Source: Mucilaginibacter dorajii (GTDB taxonomy: Bacteria; Bacteroidota; Bacteroidia; Sphingobacteriales; Sphingobacteriaceae). From it: a stretch of 64,000 nucleotides of DNA. The stretch covers positions 62,001 to 126,000 of the forward strand of contig NZ_JANTYS010000011.1 of assembly GCF_024808255.1 (NCBI RefSeq), in the 5' to 3' direction. Each line of letters begins with the position of its first letter. Position 1 is the first letter of the stretch. The position numbers and the translations under genes were made by a program. The notes beneath the pieces are model-generated. The model searched no databases. It saw nothing but the letters and a program-made list of their open reading frames with translations, and had not been told where the DNA came from. Below, one piece after another: positions 1 through 8,820 of this stretch.

Positions 1-162
1 AATGCTAAAGCGATTTTTAAATACCTTGCCGAAAACGGCGTAATCGGCGATTGGCGCGAACCGGATGTGATCAGGTTGAGCCCGGTGCCTTTATATAATT
101 CATTTAAAGATGTTTATAAAGCTGCAAAGCACCTTTCAGATGCCTTGGATGCTGTAAAATAA
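1..162 (+). CDS. kynU: Kynureninase, C-terminal end (partial)
   Basis: The open frame enters at base 1 and stops at TAA 160-162. The 53 residues include GVIGDWREPDVIRLSPVPLY and then NSFKDVYKA, the conserved C-terminus of kynureninase, the PLP enzyme that cleaves kynurenine to anthranilate and alanine in tryptophan breakdown or NAD synthesis. The catalytic part lies outside the window. The bestrophin gene starts 8 bp after the stop, so co-transcription is likely. Confidence 0.85.
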   Translation, partial: NAKAIFKYLAENGVIGDWREPDVIRLSPVPLYNSFKDVYKAAKHLSDALDAVK

Positions 163-170
163 TTATCGAT

Positions 171-1025
171 ATGGTTTATTACAATCCCAAAGAATGGTTT
201 TCTTTCATATTTAAGATCAACAAGGCCGATACCTTGTGGGAGTTATTTCCGCTTATCTTATCGGTTGGCGCTTATGCAGGTGCGGTCACGTATCTGCTGA
301 TTGATTTTTGGCATCTGCCGGATACAAGCTTGCTCCGCAAGGTAAGCTTCATTCATCAAACTATCGGCTTTGTGTTTTCATTGTTGCTGGCTTTTCGCAT
401 CAATTCGGCTTATGATCGATGGTGGGAAGGCCGTAAAATTTGGGGCAGCATGGTAAACAACAGCCGCAACCTTGCTTTGAAACTTAAACATTTGGTTGAT
501 CCGACCGAGTATTCATTTTTTAGCTACGCCATACCCATGTATTCCCGGGTGCTTCGTGATCACCTGCGTGATGTTTATGTACATGAAGAACAGGATTTTA
601 TTGCTATCGACAGAAAAAAACATGTACCCAACCAAGTGGCATCGGCGATTATCGAAAACATTTACAGGTTAAATAAAGAAGGTAAGATCAACCCGGAACA
701 ATTATTTAGCATAACCGCCGAAATGGGGTCATTCACAGACAATTGCGGTGCTTGCGAACGCATCAGAAAAACGCCCATTCCTTACTCTTATAACGTATTT
801 ATCAAGAAATTCATTTTTACTTATATCATGACGCTGCCCTTTACCTGGGCATTTGATATGAAATATTTTACCATACCTATTATTGGTTTTGTGCTGTTTG
901 TGTTTGCAAGTATCGAAATTCTGGCCGAGGAGATTGAAGACCCGTTTGGCTTTGATCCTAATGATCTGCCACTGGATAATATCTGCGAAAACATCCAAAA
1001 ACACGTAGGGGAGATCCTCGGCTAA
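171..1025 (+). CDS. Bestrophin-family (RFP-TM) anion channel
   Basis: The 284-aa protein has the bestrophin/UPF0187 pattern: an N-terminal hydrophobic segment (about residues 23-48), a second segment followed by the signature FRINSAYDRWWEGRKIWG (about 76-93), a cytoplasmic helical part, and a late hydrophobic pair (about 208-250) followed by EEIEDPFGFDPNDLPLD. Bacterial members are pentameric inner-membrane channels; ion selectivity differs between members and cannot be read here. It follows kynU by 8 bp and precedes the deacetylase gene by 5 bp, so the three probably form one transcript. The family call is firm and the physiological role unknown. Confidence 0.88.
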   Translation: MVYYNPKEWFSFIFKINKADTLWELFPLILSVGAYAGAVTYLLIDFWHLPDTSLLRKVSFIHQTIGFVFSLLLAFRINSAYDRWWEGRKIWGSMVNNSRNLALKLKHLVDPTEYSFFSYAIPMYSRVLRDHLRDVYVHEEQDFIAIDRKKHVPNQVASAIIENIYRLNKEGKINPEQLFSITAEMGSFTDNCGACERIRKTPIPYSYNVFIKKFIFTYIMTLPFTWAFDMKYFTIPIIGFVLFVFASIEILAEEIEDPFGFDPNDLPLDNICENIQKHVGEILG

Positions 1026-1030
1026 TTGTT

Positions 1031-1933
1031 ATGCTCAAAATAGCCTTCGACCCGATATACGCACACCCATTGCCTGAAGGTCACCGGTTTCCGATGCTAA
1101 AGTATGAATTGATACCCGCCCAATTACTGCACGAGGGTATCATCACCAAAGAAAACCTGTTTTCACCGGACCTGATCTCGGAGGATGTTATCCTTAAAAC
1201 ACATGAGCAGGAATATTGGCAACAGTTACGGGATCTTACTTTACCCGCAAAAGAGCAAAGGCGAATTGGCTTTCCATTATCTGCCCGACTTATTGAACGT
1301 GAAATGAGGATTGCAAAGGGGACAATTGATGGTTGTGAATTCGCTCTCGAAAATCGTGTTGCCTTTAACGTCGCTGGTGGTACCCATCATGCCGGATCAA
1401 ATTGGGGCGAAGGTTTTTGTATGCTAAACGATCAGGCAATTGCTGCTAATTACCTGTTGGATAAAATTTCAGCTAAATCTATCTTAATTGTAGATTTAGA
1501 TGTTCACCAGGGAAATGGTACGGCTCAGATCTTCGAAAACGAACTGAGGGTATTTACTTTTTCGATGCATGGCGATAAAAATTTCCCGTTTAGAAAGGAG
1601 CGGTCTGATCTGGATATCCCCTTAGCTGATGGCGTAGCTGATGAGGAATATCTTGATATATTAAAAAGGATATTGCCAGAGCTGATCAGCCGTCAACAGC
1701 CCGATTTTATATTTTACCTTGCCGGTGTAGATATTTTGAGTACAGACAAACTTGGTAAGCTGGCTTTAAGTAAAGAAGCTTGTAAAGAACGGGATAGGTT
1801 TGTTTTTCAGCAATGCATAAATAACAATATTCCTGTTCAGGTGAGTATGGGCGGCGGCTATTCGCCGCAAATAAAAGATATTGTAAATGCCCACTGCAAT
1901 ACGTTTAAAACAGCGACAGATCTCTATTTTTAA
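1031..1933 (+). CDS. Histone-deacetylase-like (arginase-fold) deacetylase
   Basis: The 300-aa single-domain protein shows the class I/II HDAC motifs in order: GGTHHAGSNWGEGFCMLND with the catalytic His pair, VDLDVHQGNGTA with the Zn-binding Asp and His, LAGVDILSTDKLG with the third Zn ligand Asp, and MGGGYSP with the catalytic Tyr. Bacterial relatives deacetylate acetylated amines, polyamines or proteins (AcuC/HdaH group); the substrate is not predictable here. It is the last gene of the kynU-bestrophin unit and its stop overlaps by 4 bp the stop of the convergent MATE gene. Confidence 0.88.
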   Translation: MLKIAFDPIYAHPLPEGHRFPMLKYELIPAQLLHEGIITKENLFSPDLISEDVILKTHEQEYWQQLRDLTLPAKEQRRIGFPLSARLIEREMRIAKGTIDGCEFALENRVAFNVAGGTHHAGSNWGEGFCMLNDQAIAANYLLDKISAKSILIVDLDVHQGNGTAQIFENELRVFTFSMHGDKNFPFRKERSDLDIPLADGVADEEYLDILKRILPELISRQQPDFIFYLAGVDILSTDKLGKLALSKEACKERDRFVFQQCINNNIPVQVSMGGGYSPQIKDIVNAHCNTFKTATDLYF

Positions 1934-3309
1934 TCATCTGCTAAAACTGAGAATGTTTTGTCCCGATGATGTTTGCTGATGATATTAAACCGAATAAACA
2001 GTAGGATAGAGGCAGTAACCAAGCCCAATACCAGGCCGTACCAAATGCCGCTCACACCCAAATTAAATTTAATACCAAGCACGTATCCAATCGGTAAACC
2101 AATTACCCAATAGGCTAAAAAGGTTATAAAAGTTGGAATGTTTACATCGCCCATGCCGCGCAAAATGCCAAGCCCTACAACCTGTGTGCCGTCAAACAAC
2201 TGAAAGAATGCAGCAATGATAAGCAATTGACCTGCAATGTCAATTACGGTTTTATCCGAAGTGAAAATCCAGGGTAAGGCATGTCTTCCCAAGGCGAAAA
2301 CTATCGCCGTAAAGGTCATAAATATTAATACGATGTGATAATTGGAAATAGCGCCAAGGCGTAAATTTTTATGATCGCCAATCCCAAAATAGTTTCCCGA
2401 TTTTATGGCAGCAGCAGCACCTATACCGCTTGCCATCATGTAGGTCATCGATGCCATCGTAATAGTGATTTGATGGGCTGCCTGGCTCACATAGCCTATG
2501 GTACCAACCAATAACGCCGCGCCGCCGAAAGCGCTGATCTCAAAAGTGTACTGCATGGCTACCGGCGCGCCGATTTTTAATATATCAAGCGATCGTAATC
2601 TGTCGATATTTTTAATGGCAAAGTTTTTTAAGTAGGCTTTAAAATTTGCCGATCTGAATACATAAATCCCCATTACTGTTGCCATTAAACAGCGGTCTAT
2701 TAATGTACTGTATCCAACACCTTTGATCCCCATAGGATGTACGCCAAACAGGCCTTTTACGAATACAATTCCTAAAAAGATATTGAGTACATTCCCCGCT
2801 ACAGATATGATCATAGCTTGCATTGTAAAGCCCAGGCCTTCGGCAAACTGTTTAAATGTGTTAAATAGCAACAATGGAATGAGTGACAAACTAAGCAGTA
2901 GTAAATATGGCTTAGCCTCTTTGATAACCACCGGCGATTGATCAAGATGGCTGATTAAAAGTGTTGTGCCAAAATAGATGCCACAAAATAGAATCACTCC
3001 GCTAAGCATATTTAAAAACAAGCTGTTTGATAGCAATATGCCGCATTCTTTATAGTCCTTACGTCCATTGTTTTGGGCTATTAACGGAGTAAGTCCGTAA
3101 GATATACCCATGCCGATAACCAAAGGCATCATAAAAAGGCTATTTACAGTTGATATGGCGGCGAGAGATATCGTTCCTGCGAAATGACCAACAATAATAG
3201 TATCCGAAAGTTGAACCGTCATATGGCCCAGATTTGACAATACAACAGGGCCAGCCAGTTTTAAACTTTCATTGTAAAAGGTACGATATTTTTTATAAAC
3301 GGCTTTCAT
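1930..3309 (-). CDS. MATE-family multidrug/Na+ antiporter
   Basis: The 459-aa polytopic protein has about 12 hydrophobic segments in two similar halves, with typical MATE stretches such as LAGPVVLSNLGHMTVQLSDT and VGHFAGT near the N-terminus and a GLGILRGMGDV motif in the second half. MATE proteins export cationic drugs in exchange for Na+ or H+. I start at the ATG at 3309 (MKAVYKKY) rather than 21 bp upstream, because a TAnnTTTG box lies at 3328-3335 and an upstream start would be too close to the transcription start. It ends the leftward DUF4442-GNAT-AlbA_2-MATE series. Confidence 0.9.
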   Translation of the reverse strand: MKAVYKKYRTFYNESLKLAGPVVLSNLGHMTVQLSDTIIVGHFAGTISLAAISTVNSLFMMPLVIGMGISYGLTPLIAQNNGRKDYKECGILLSNSLFLNMLSGVILFCGIYFGTTLLISHLDQSPVVIKEAKPYLLLLSLSLIPLLLFNTFKQFAEGLGFTMQAMIISVAGNVLNIFLGIVFVKGLFGVHPMGIKGVGYSTLIDRCLMATVMGIYVFRSANFKAYLKNFAIKNIDRLRSLDILKIGAPVAMQYTFEISAFGGAALLVGTIGYVSQAAHQITITMASMTYMMASGIGAAAAIKSGNYFGIGDHKNLRLGAISNYHIVLIFMTFTAIVFALGRHALPWIFTSDKTVIDIAGQLLIIAAFFQLFDGTQVVGLGILRGMGDVNIPTFITFLAYWVIGLPIGYVLGIKFNLGVSGIWYGLVLGLVTASILLFIRFNIISKHHRDKTFSVLADD

Positions 3310-3327
3310 GATTGATTTGCAGGGCTG

Positions 3328-3335
3328 CAAAAGTA
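3328..3335 (-). promoter_or_regulatory. Probable -7 box for the MATE gene
   Basis: On the minus strand this reads TACTTTTG, an exact match to the Bacteroidota -7 consensus TAnnTTTG, 18 nt before the chosen MATE start. It suggests the MATE gene can be transcribed separately from the genes upstream. A clear -33 TTTG is not visible. Confidence 0.5.
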
Positions 3336-3361
3336 ATGATTAAGGCCGATAGTTGCTGTGA

Positions 3362-3985
3362 TTAGCAAGCAGTATAGTATTCTTCTTTTTCGGTTGTGTT
3401 GATGCGAATAAGGCCGGAAAGTATCAAATCGACCAGGATTCGTTGTGTGCGCCGACGGCCCATTTTTAAAAGTTCACTACATTCTTTGATAGTAACACGT
3501 CCAACTTGCTCCAGGTGACTTAACAGCGTTTTTTCATTTTCAGAATATTCTATCAATACACCCTTGTCGCTGGCAGATCGTTTGAGAACTTCCAACACAA
3601 TTTTGCTGGCAAGTACACTCTTGTCTTTTACCCTTACGTATGCCCACCATTTACCATCGTCGGCAAGTGCATAATGAGGTTTAAGATCGCTTGCCTGTGT
3701 GTTTACCACAAGCACCAATTTATCATCAACATAAATTTCTTCAAAGGTCGGCTCAAGAGCAGGTCGGGTAAACATATGGGCTGCACGGGTAATCATATAG
3801 CGCTCCTCATCTTCAGATTTTACGCCTTTAATAGTGCCGTCATCCGCCACGCCAATCAACAGCTTGCCCCCCTTGTTATTAGCAAAGGAAACCATTGTTC
3901 GTGCTATTTTTTCGCAGCTGGTAATTGTTTTTTTAAAGTCGAGTGTGACGCCCTCGCCCTCAAAAATTAGTTTTTTGATATTCAT
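3362..3985 (-). CDS. AlbA_2 (Schlafen-like) domain putative transcriptional regulator
   Basis: The 207-aa protein begins with an AlbA_2 domain (about residues 5-125): EGVTLDFKK near the N-terminus, then MVSFANNKGGKLLIGVADDG followed by IKGV, the family hallmark. The C-terminal third (about 150-205) looks like a winged helix (LSHLEQVGRVTIKECSELL, RRRTQRILVDLILSGLI). Such proteins are usually annotated as helix-turn-helix regulators or ATP-binding proteins; biochemical data are sparse. It lies 52 bp upstream of the MATE gene and could control it, which is inference. Confidence 0.78.
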   Translation of the reverse strand: MNIKKLIFEGEGVTLDFKKTITSCEKIARTMVSFANNKGGKLLIGVADDGTIKGVKSEDEERYMITRAAHMFTRPALEPTFEEIYVDDKLVLVVNTQASDLKPHYALADDGKWWAYVRVKDKSVLASKIVLEVLKRSASDKGVLIEYSENEKTLLSHLEQVGRVTIKECSELLKMGRRRTQRILVDLILSGLIRINTTEKEEYYTAC

Positions 3986-4009
3986 TATGGCTCCCTGTCC
4001 TTAAACTAA

Positions 4010-4465
4010 TTATTGAGTTTTGTACGGTGTAAATATCTCCATCCATCGTTCGGGTTTTGTTATCTGGCTAAAACCAAACTGATTATATAAGCCCTGGGCA
4101 TCTGCCGTGGCCAACGACCAGCGTCTTAATCCCCGCAGATCAGGATGATTAACAATGGTTTGAATTAACCATTTCGACAGTCCTTTTTTTCGGAAGCTTG
4201 TTAAAATAAATACGTCGCAAATGTAGGCAAAGGTGGCATTGTCTGTAACCACACGCGCAAAGCCGGCAAACTCATCACTCTCATATACCCCAAAACACAT
4301 TGAATTGGCTATCGCCCTTTCTAATCTTTCACGTGGGATACCTTGCGCCCAGTAGGATTCATTATTTAAGTAGTTGTAAATTGTTTCAATATTTAACAAA
4401 GACTTATCGGTCGAGATCAGGAAGCCTTTTTTGAGAAAAGCTTCATCGTTCATAAAAGCAGCCAT
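4010..4465 (-). CDS. GNAT-family N-acetyltransferase
   Basis: The 151-aa protein fits a single GNAT fold: FGVYESDEFAGFARVVTD for strands 2-4, YICDVFILTSFRKKGLSKWLI for the acetyl-CoA pyrophosphate-binding loop (R/QxxGxG/A-like FRKKGL), and a C-terminal LYNQFGF motif. Its substrate cannot be told from sequence. The start MAAFMNDEAF is used; an in-frame ATG four codons later is equally possible. It lies 9 bp after the DUF4442 gene, implying an operon. Confidence 0.85.
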   Translation of the reverse strand: MAAFMNDEAFLKKGFLISTDKSLLNIETIYNYLNNESYWAQGIPRERLERAIANSMCFGVYESDEFAGFARVVTDNATFAYICDVFILTSFRKKGLSKWLIQTIVNHPDLRGLRRWSLATADAQGLYNQFGFSQITKPERWMEIFTPYKTQ

Positions 4466-4474
4466 TAATTAAAA

Positions 4475-4951
4475 TTACAAATTCGGATCGATAAAATCCA
4501 GGTTACGTACATAAACTTCGTTCATTAATGACACACAGATGTCGCCATTTTTGTCATAAATATCAATAGGGTGGTGCGCGGTATATTTACCGGTTGTATT
4601 TAATATATTTTCGGCGATTAAAATCTCTTCCTCACTTAACTTTATCCTGAAACTCAAATCGGTTAAGCTCGGCTTTAAGTATTTGATAGTTGCCGATTTT
4701 GACCAAACTTTAAGACGATAGCCCTTTTTGATAAATAACTGGTGGAATAACAGGGGGTAAAAAGGATCGGCGGCAGCAAAGAGCGTCCCGCCAAAAATAG
4801 ATTTATTATAGTTTCTATTTAAAAAACTATTTTTGATCCTAACCTCAACACCCTTGTAGCCTTTATCAAAACCAACAACCCAGATGCGTTGAAACAGGAG
4901 AGGGGGGTAGATGCGCATTGCCCATTTTAACACTCCTTCTGATACTGCCAT
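4475..4951 (-). CDS. DUF4442 hotdog-fold protein (thioesterase-like)
   Basis: The 158-aa protein (MAVSEGVLKWAMRIYPPLL...) has the DUF4442 pattern, with NRNYNKSIFGGTLFAAADPF in the hotdog core and a beta-rich second half. The family resembles PaaI/YiiD thioesterases; the substrate is unknown. The frame is open for 12 more codons upstream, but a TATTTTTTG stretch (one base off the -7 consensus) at about 4964-4972 lies in that extension, so the ATG at 4951 is preferred. It appears to be the first gene of the leftward group ending with the MATE pump. Confidence 0.7.
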   Translation of the reverse strand: MAVSEGVLKWAMRIYPPLLFQRIWVVGFDKGYKGVEVRIKNSFLNRNYNKSIFGGTLFAAADPFYPLLFHQLFIKKGYRLKVWSKSATIKYLKPSLTDLSFRIKLSEEEILIAENILNTTGKYTAHHPIDIYDKNGDICVSLMNEVYVRNLDFIDPNL

Positions 4952-5156
4952 GGCGTTAAATATGCAAAAAATAAAATAAAACATCACTTACTTAAAGTCA
5001 AAAAAACGTTTTAATACTCTGGAAGGTGAATTAGATTAAAAAATAATTTCACGCCAATTATTTTACATAATAAGCAAACTCTTTTAAACAATACATTATA
5101 ACTGTGGTTAATAGTATGTTCATTCGATAACGTTAAACAATCTATAACTCATAACT

Positions 5157-5354
5157 ATGAAAAAGCAAATTTTAAATCTGGCACTTGTCGCGACAATGGT
5201 AGGTGCGATTGCAACCGGCTGTAGTTCAGAAAAAAAAGCAAGTAGCGGATCTGACAGCACTAAAATGGATTCGGCTTCAACAACGACCCCGGCAGCTACA
5301 ACTGACACCGCCAAAACCGATACGATGAAAAAGGACACAGCTAAGAAAATGTAA
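5157..5354 (+). CDS. Small Ser/Thr/Lys-rich lipoprotein
   Basis: The 65-aa protein starts with a signal peptide (MKKQILNLALVATMVGAIAT) ending in a lipobox-like IATGC, so cleavage before Cys22 and lipidation are likely. The mature part is low complexity, rich in Ser, Thr, Asp, Lys and Ala (SSEKKASSGSDSTK, DTAKTDTMKKDTAKKM), and looks disordered. No function can be assigned. It is monocistronic and followed by a strong hairpin. Confidence 0.7.
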   Translation: MKKQILNLALVATMVGAIATGCSSEKKASSGSDSTKMDSASTTTPAATTDTAKTDTMKKDTAKKM

Positions 5355-5370
5355 TTTTTTCAACGAAATA

Positions 5371-5402
5371 AAAAAGGTCTGGCTTAAAACCAGACCTTTT
5401 TT
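5371..5402. terminator. Bidirectional intrinsic terminator
   Basis: The arms AAAAAGGTCTGG and CCAGACCTTTTTT enclose a short loop (CTTAAAA region), with A and T runs on the two sides, so the hairpin works in both directions. It separates the rightward lipoprotein gene from the convergent SDR gene. Confidence 0.85.
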
Positions 5403-5419
5403 ATTTGATTAATGTGTTA

Positions 5420-6214
5420 TTAGAATGCTGTTTTGATAACACCGCCATCCGCCCGCAACGATGCGCCGTTGGTGGCAGCTGATAACGGACTGGCTATATA
5501 AGTTACCAGGTTTGCAATCTCGTCGGTTGTAATAAAGCGTTTTAAAATTGACGTGCCCCGCATATTGGCAAAAAAATCTTTTTCAATTTCGGCATTAGTC
5601 AAACCCTGATCTTTAGCTAATGATTCGATAAAATCGCCAACGCCCTCGGAAAGCGTTGGGCCTGGCAACACCGAATTTACAGTAACAGCTGTTCCTTTGG
5701 TGAGTTCGGCAAGGCCGCGTGCAACCGCAATCTGTGCCGTTTTTGTCATACCATAATGAATCATTTCAGCCGGAATCTGCAAGGCCGACTCACTTGAGAT
5801 GAAAATTATCCGTCCCCAGTTTTTGCTGATCATTCGGTCAAAATAAGCACGTGAAAGGCGCACGCCGCTAAGTACATTTACTTCATAAAATTTAAACCAA
5901 TCCTCATCGGTTATCGCTTTAAATTCTTTGGGTTCAAAAATACCTACATTATTTATTAAAATGTCAACTTCAGGTAGTTGCGTTATTAAATTTTCAATTT
6001 GTTTTTTATCCGAAAAATCGGCTGCGATTCCTTTAACATTTTTGTTGCCGGTTTCTTCAATGATTTTTTGGGCCGCTTTATCAACTTTATTCTGATCGCG
6101 ACCATTAATGTACAACTGAACACCTTCGGTTGCTAATGACTTTGCTATAGCATAACCAATACCGGCGGTCGATCCGGTAACTAATGCGATTTTATTGTCT
6201 AATTTGAGATCCAT
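5420..6214 (-). CDS. Short-chain dehydrogenase/reductase (SDR)
   Basis: The 264-aa classical SDR has TGSTAGIGYAIA (TGxxxGxG cofactor loop, residues 14-21), NNVG at the end of the central sheet, a catalytic Ser in FISSESA, and the YxxxK pair in HYGMTKTAQ. A basic GRDQNK after strand 2 suggests NADP(H). It has the usual family length and ends in RADGGVIKTAF. Substrate unknown. It is monocistronic, sharing the 5371-5402 terminator. Confidence 0.88.
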   Translation of the reverse strand: MDLKLDNKIALVTGSTAGIGYAIAKSLATEGVQLYINGRDQNKVDKAAQKIIEETGNKNVKGIAADFSDKKQIENLITQLPEVDILINNVGIFEPKEFKAITDEDWFKFYEVNVLSGVRLSRAYFDRMISKNWGRIIFISSESALQIPAEMIHYGMTKTAQIAVARGLAELTKGTAVTVNSVLPGPTLSEGVGDFIESLAKDQGLTNAEIEKDFFANMRGTSILKRFITTDEIANLVTYIASPLSAATNGASLRADGGVIKTAF

Positions 6215-6403
6215 GATTTTTGTTTATAAGTTTCAGTAATACCCACAACCTTGATACCGGGATCGGTGTTTGGCAGTATTTAAATATAAAGATTAAATCA
6301 GTTTGACAAATCTATGTATATCGTAGAAATGCAAGCCTTACAAATGTATTTTTTTATGTTAAATATATTTCTCATAATTAACATTATGTTAAATATGAGA
6401 AAT

Positions 6404-6430
6404 AAAAGAAAAGGACTTTTTCAAGTCCCC
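6404..6430 (-). terminator. Intrinsic terminator of the gyrA-TPR-TPR unit
   Basis: On the minus strand GGACTT and AAGTCC (6423-6428 and 6413-6418) form a hairpin with a 4-nt loop, extended by GG/TT wobble pairs and followed by TTTTCTTT. It lies just after the stop of the last TPR gene at 6442. Confidence 0.75.
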
Positions 6431-6441
6431 TCTTATAATTT

Positions 6442-7689
6442 TTATTGTTTTGGTAAAGCGTCAATCTCCGCTTTCAACTTGGCAGCATTTGCATCATCTT
6501 TAACACCAAGGTAATAAGTTCTTAAATTTGTTAATGCATCAATTGATTTTGGATTTAACTCCTTAGCTTTTTGCAGATATGGTTTTGCAGCTTCAAACTG
6601 AAGTTTTGCTTTAGCAATGGCCGCATCGTATTCTTTTTGCTTGTTAGCTGGTAACTTATTGGCAGCGTTATATTCATCAATTGCCGGGTTAATAATAACG
6701 TAACCTAAATTGAGGTTAGCTTCAAAATAATTAGGGTCGATTTCCAACGCTTTTTTATACATTTCGGCTGCCTTGTTATAATTTTCTACCTTAGTTGCCT
6801 GTAGTTTGCTTTTAGCAGCGACATCTTTAGTTTTAGCTTGTTCTTTGATGATAGCCTCGGCAGTTTGTGAGTACGTTAAACCAGCGTAGTAATATAAAGT
6901 TTTGTTTTTAGGATCGGAGGCTAACGCGGTTTGAATTTTATCCAACACCTCTTTTTCTTTTCCTGTTTGCAGACTGATCTCTATTTCTCTTTTACGTAAC
7001 TCAGAATTTGATGGGAATTTCGTTACCCCTTCAGAAACTGTTTTAAGTGCACTTGCGGTATCTGCTGTTAATAAATATACGGATGAAAGATCAAGGTATA
7101 TGGTTTGTACCTTTGAAAATTTCATGGTAAGCAATTTATTATAGTTTGATATAGCAGCAGGATAATTTTTAGAGTTTGCCGCAGATAAGCCTGTGTAATA
7201 AATAGCATTGGTATCCTCTGGCAAAATGGTACGGTAATAATCAAATGATTTGTAGGCCAGGTCATATTTACCGTTACCATACTCGGCAACACCCTTAGTA
7301 AGCTGATATTGGGCCAGATTTAAATAAGCGGTTTCAATAATTTGTTTGTTTTCGCCTTTAGTATCAAGTTCTTTCGCTTTTTTCAACGCTTCTTCGGCAG
7401 TTGTAAATAAAGGCAATGATGTTGTTGCTACAGTATCAAGGTTAGCATAGGTTGAGTAAATCGCTCCCTTTAAAGCGTAAGTTTGAGGCAATAAAGCTGT
7501 TTTTTCATTAGCCGCTGCTTTGTCAATTGACTCTTTCGCAGTTGTAAGACTGGTTTTTGCTAAAGGTGTACCTCTTAAGCTTTCATACTTTTCATATTCT
7601 GTTTGCGCAGTTTTTAACTCGCCTTTTTGTGCAAACGTTGTTGCTGAAACGAAGCCCAAAAGGCCAGCCATCAAAAGTTTGATTTTCAT
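6442..7689 (-). CDS. Exported tetratricopeptide-repeat protein
   Basis: The 415-aa protein has a signal peptide (MKIKLLMAGLLGFVSATTFA then QKG) and at least five TPR-like helical pairs, for example AYKSFDYYRTILPEDTNAIY, AAEMYKKALEIDPNYFEANL and AKPYLQKAKELNPKSIDALT. TPRs are protein-protein scaffolds; the location is probably periplasmic. It starts 6 bp after the preceding TPR gene, which itself starts 6 bp after gyrA, so all three are almost certainly co-transcribed. The partner proteins and role are unknown. Confidence 0.85.
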   Translation of the reverse strand: MKIKLLMAGLLGFVSATTFAQKGELKTAQTEYEKYESLRGTPLAKTSLTTAKESIDKAAANEKTALLPQTYALKGAIYSTYANLDTVATTSLPLFTTAEEALKKAKELDTKGENKQIIETAYLNLAQYQLTKGVAEYGNGKYDLAYKSFDYYRTILPEDTNAIYYTGLSAANSKNYPAAISNYNKLLTMKFSKVQTIYLDLSSVYLLTADTASALKTVSEGVTKFPSNSELRKREIEISLQTGKEKEVLDKIQTALASDPKNKTLYYYAGLTYSQTAEAIIKEQAKTKDVAAKSKLQATKVENYNKAAEMYKKALEIDPNYFEANLNLGYVIINPAIDEYNAANKLPANKQKEYDAAIAKAKLQFEAAKPYLQKAKELNPKSIDALTNLRTYYLGVKDDANAAKLKAEIDALPKQ

Positions 7690-7695
7690 GTTTTG

Positions 7696-8814
7696 TTAAT
7701 TAGTAAGCTGTTTTAATTTATTGTTTATTCTGTCTAATTGATCTTTATTATTGGTTTTGGTATAAACCAATTGTAAGGCCTCCAGGCCTTTTATGTTATT
7801 TGGCGCTATCTCATTCGCTTTTTCAAGCCATTGAACTGCCATCCCTAAATTTCTGTTGCTTTCCCCCTCCTGCTTAGCAATCGCACTTTGTTTGAGATAT
7901 AAAAGCCCTAAATTAAATGCTGGGTCATAAGCAGATACATTTAATTCAATGGTGCGCAAATAAAGTGATTCTGCCTGGTCGTATTTGTTTAAATGGTCAT
8001 AACAATTGGCTGCAACAAATGCAATATCGGCGTTATTTGCATTAATATCAAGCAGTTGCCCCACCAATGGCTCTAAAGCTTTATAATCTTTTAAGTTATT
8101 GTAAATATTCGCTTCGTCCAGTAACAAAAATCTATCAGCAGGCAACAATCTCCTGCCTTTTTTTAAAATTTGAAGCGCTTTTGAAGTGTCGCCTAACGAC
8201 TTATAGATGTTAGATGCGGTTTCGATATACTCCGTTTTAGTACTATCTATAGCTAAAAGATTGCTGTAATACTTCGCTGCATCAACAAGATTACCCATTT
8301 TATTATTTGAATACGCTATATAGTCGTTTATCTGGGTAAAGTTTGGAGCGTATTTTTTTGCATTTTCAAAAGACTGTCTGCCATTTGCAAAATCAGAGTG
8401 ATTTACAAACTCAAAACCATTGCGAATATAGACATTGGCCAGGCAGCGCCTGGCATAGTCAATTTCGGGTTGATGATTATATATTTTAGCATTACCTGAT
8501 AGCTTATCTATCAATGCAGCTGTTTGCGGCAGCAAAGTGGCCGGTTGACCTAAGGTATTTGCCGAATCAATATACAAGATACTTGCATTGATTAAAGCTC
8601 TGTAGGTATTCTTGGTTAAATCTGCCGAATCAGATTTGGTAACCACCAAGCTATCTGCCGACTTTTTTGCAGCTCTCAGATATTTCAGATCTTTTTTCTG
8701 TTTATAAAAAGCAAGATTATTTACCACAACTTTCAACGCTTCGGACTGAGCGAAGGCAAAAGTTGTGGTCATGAATGGTATTAAAATCGATAAAACAATT
8801 TTACGGCACTGCAT
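7696..8814 (-). CDS. Exported tetratricopeptide-repeat protein
   Basis: The 372-aa protein has an N-terminal signal peptide (MQCRKIVLSILIPFMTTTFA then FAQSEA) and TPR motifs through the rest, including DAAKYYSNLLAIDSTKTEYI, ALQILKKGRRLLPADRFLLL, QAESLYLRTIELNVSAYDPA and AVQWLEKANEIAPNNIKGLE. It resembles the downstream TPR protein in layout and may be an old duplicate. It begins 6 bp after the gyrA stop. No enzymatic domain is visible. Confidence 0.85.
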   Translation of the reverse strand: MQCRKIVLSILIPFMTTTFAFAQSEALKVVVNNLAFYKQKKDLKYLRAAKKSADSLVVTKSDSADLTKNTYRALINASILYIDSANTLGQPATLLPQTAALIDKLSGNAKIYNHQPEIDYARRCLANVYIRNGFEFVNHSDFANGRQSFENAKKYAPNFTQINDYIAYSNNKMGNLVDAAKYYSNLLAIDSTKTEYIETASNIYKSLGDTSKALQILKKGRRLLPADRFLLLDEANIYNNLKDYKALEPLVGQLLDINANNADIAFVAANCYDHLNKYDQAESLYLRTIELNVSAYDPAFNLGLLYLKQSAIAKQEGESNRNLGMAVQWLEKANEIAPNNIKGLEALQLVYTKTNNKDQLDRINNKLKQLTN

Positions 8815-8820
8815 AGTTAT

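Noticed and set aside
6314..6514. Open frame of 66 aa
   Set aside because: It is antisense to the end of the TPR gene and crosses its terminator; the composition is that of translated AT-rich intergenic DNA.
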